Shown one piece after another: positions 63,715 through 64,000 of a DNA stretch of 64,000 bases. The notes beneath the pieces are model-generated. The model saw only the letters and a list, made by a program, of their open reading frames with translations, did no database searches and was not told the DNA's origin. The stretch's first letter is position 1. Each line of letters opens with the position of its first letter. The DNA comes from a bacterium (GTDB taxonomy: Bacteria; Bdellovibrionota; Bdellovibrionia; Bdellovibrionales; Bdellovibrionaceae): assembly GCA_019752925.1 (NCBI GenBank), contig JAIELP010000004.1, positions 248,001-312,000 of the forward strand, written 5' to 3'. Position numbers and translations under genes: made by a program.

Positions 63715-64000
63715 ATGGCTAATGATATGCAAAAAATGACCAGAAAAAGCCAAGAAGCTATGCAGGCCGCTGCAAAATTGGCTGAGACTTCTAAGCACAG
63801 CGTAGTTGAGCCCGAGCATCTACTGGCTGAAATCATCGAACAGGATGGTGGTTTAATACCTCGTTTATTAGAAGAGTCGCAGGTTAAACCCAGTACGGTT
63901 ATTTCATTGCTATCTAAATCCTTCAGTCGTTTTGCTAAATTAGGTGATGCTCCTAAACAGGTTTACGCCAGTAATAGATTACAAAAAATATTTCAAGGTG
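63715..64000 (+). CDS. clpB: ATP-dependent chaperone ClpB, N-terminal part (3' truncated by window edge)
   Basis: ClpB disaggregates proteins together with Hsp70. The visible 95 residues (KMTRKSQEAMQAAAKLAETS, VVEPEHLLAEII) are the N-terminal Clp_N domain with the ClpB pattern of repeated helices. GGAG is 10 bases upstream of the ATG. TTGACA at 63666-63671 is a possible -35 element, but no good -10 follows at the usual distance. ClpA or ClpC are excluded only by similarity of the N-terminus, since the rest is outside the window. Confidence 0.85.
   Translation, partial: MANDMQKMTRKSQEAMQAAAKLAETSKHSVVEPEHLLAEIIEQDGGLIPRLLEESQVKPSTVISLLSKSFSRFAKLGDAPKQVYASNRLQKIFQG

Noticed and set aside
1-64000. 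CRISPR arrays, insertion sequences, tRNA or rRNA genes, riboswitches
   Set aside because: Looked for on both strands by eye; no regularly spaced repeats, transposase motifs, cloverleaf or known riboswitch cores were seen.

Overview
This 64 kb window looks like chromosomal core DNA of a Gram-negative, flagellated, respiring bacterium, most likely a member of the Bdellovibrionota (Bdellovibrio or Pseudobdellovibrio relatives). That placement is inferred. Codon use is AT-rich, with GC judged by eye at roughly 40%. Many genes encode lipoproteins, barrel-like proteins and secreted proteases. GYF_2-type and PilZ domains occur, a flagellin begins MGMRV, and the complex I genes run B-CD-E-F-G-I with NuoC and NuoD fused. 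I see no tRNA, rRNA, CRISPR array, insertion sequence or prophage.

Layout. 1-3720: AddB/AddA-like recombinational repair nuclease-helicase, with the AddB-like gene cut by the window edge. 3724-11239: a secreted PLD-family protein, then a two-gene unit of a barrel-like protein and a very large metzincin-type lipoprotein. 11381-16632: RNase HI with an unusual C-terminal hybrid-binding domain, an SDR, Hsp20, a lipoprotein, an alpha/beta hydrolase and NadB. 16750-29270: a co-directional run of twelve genes with overlapping or nearly abutting ends. It holds a membrane protein, a degenerate GGDEF protein, alanine racemase, an MlaE/MlaF/MCE lipid transporter, PurH, a GYF_2-TPR membrane protein, a lipoprotein, YhaM and CysE. 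29273-33079: HrpB, an RsmI-like methyltransferase and a HAD protein. 33204-36401: PhnD-PhnC-PhnE transporter and a thioesterase. 36523-37831: a nucleotidyltransferase/HTH pair that resembles a toxin-antitoxin module, the best accessory candidate here. 37833-43830: a YegD-like Hsp70, a GYF_2-GYF_2-PilZ protein, a beta-propeller lipoprotein, a barrel protein and a subtilase. 44066-50246: peripheral-arm complex I genes. 50293-53356: four secreted or outer-membrane proteins. 53496-59037: an unknown gene, RecO, an RND transporter and a tyrosine recombinase. 59222-64000: a receiver-less sigma-54 activator, a secreted HD-like protein, a Lys-rich/acidic histone-like protein, flagellin, a small Cys-rich protein and the start of clpB.

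The genes suggest c-di-GMP sensing (a GGDEF protein with a lost active site but a kept I-site, and a PilZ protein), envelope building and lipid traffic (Mla, Alr, barrels, lipoproteins), secreted hydrolysis, and stress handling (Hsp20, ClpB, Hsp70). Ten hairpin terminators and several perfect palindromes near promoters mark transcription units.
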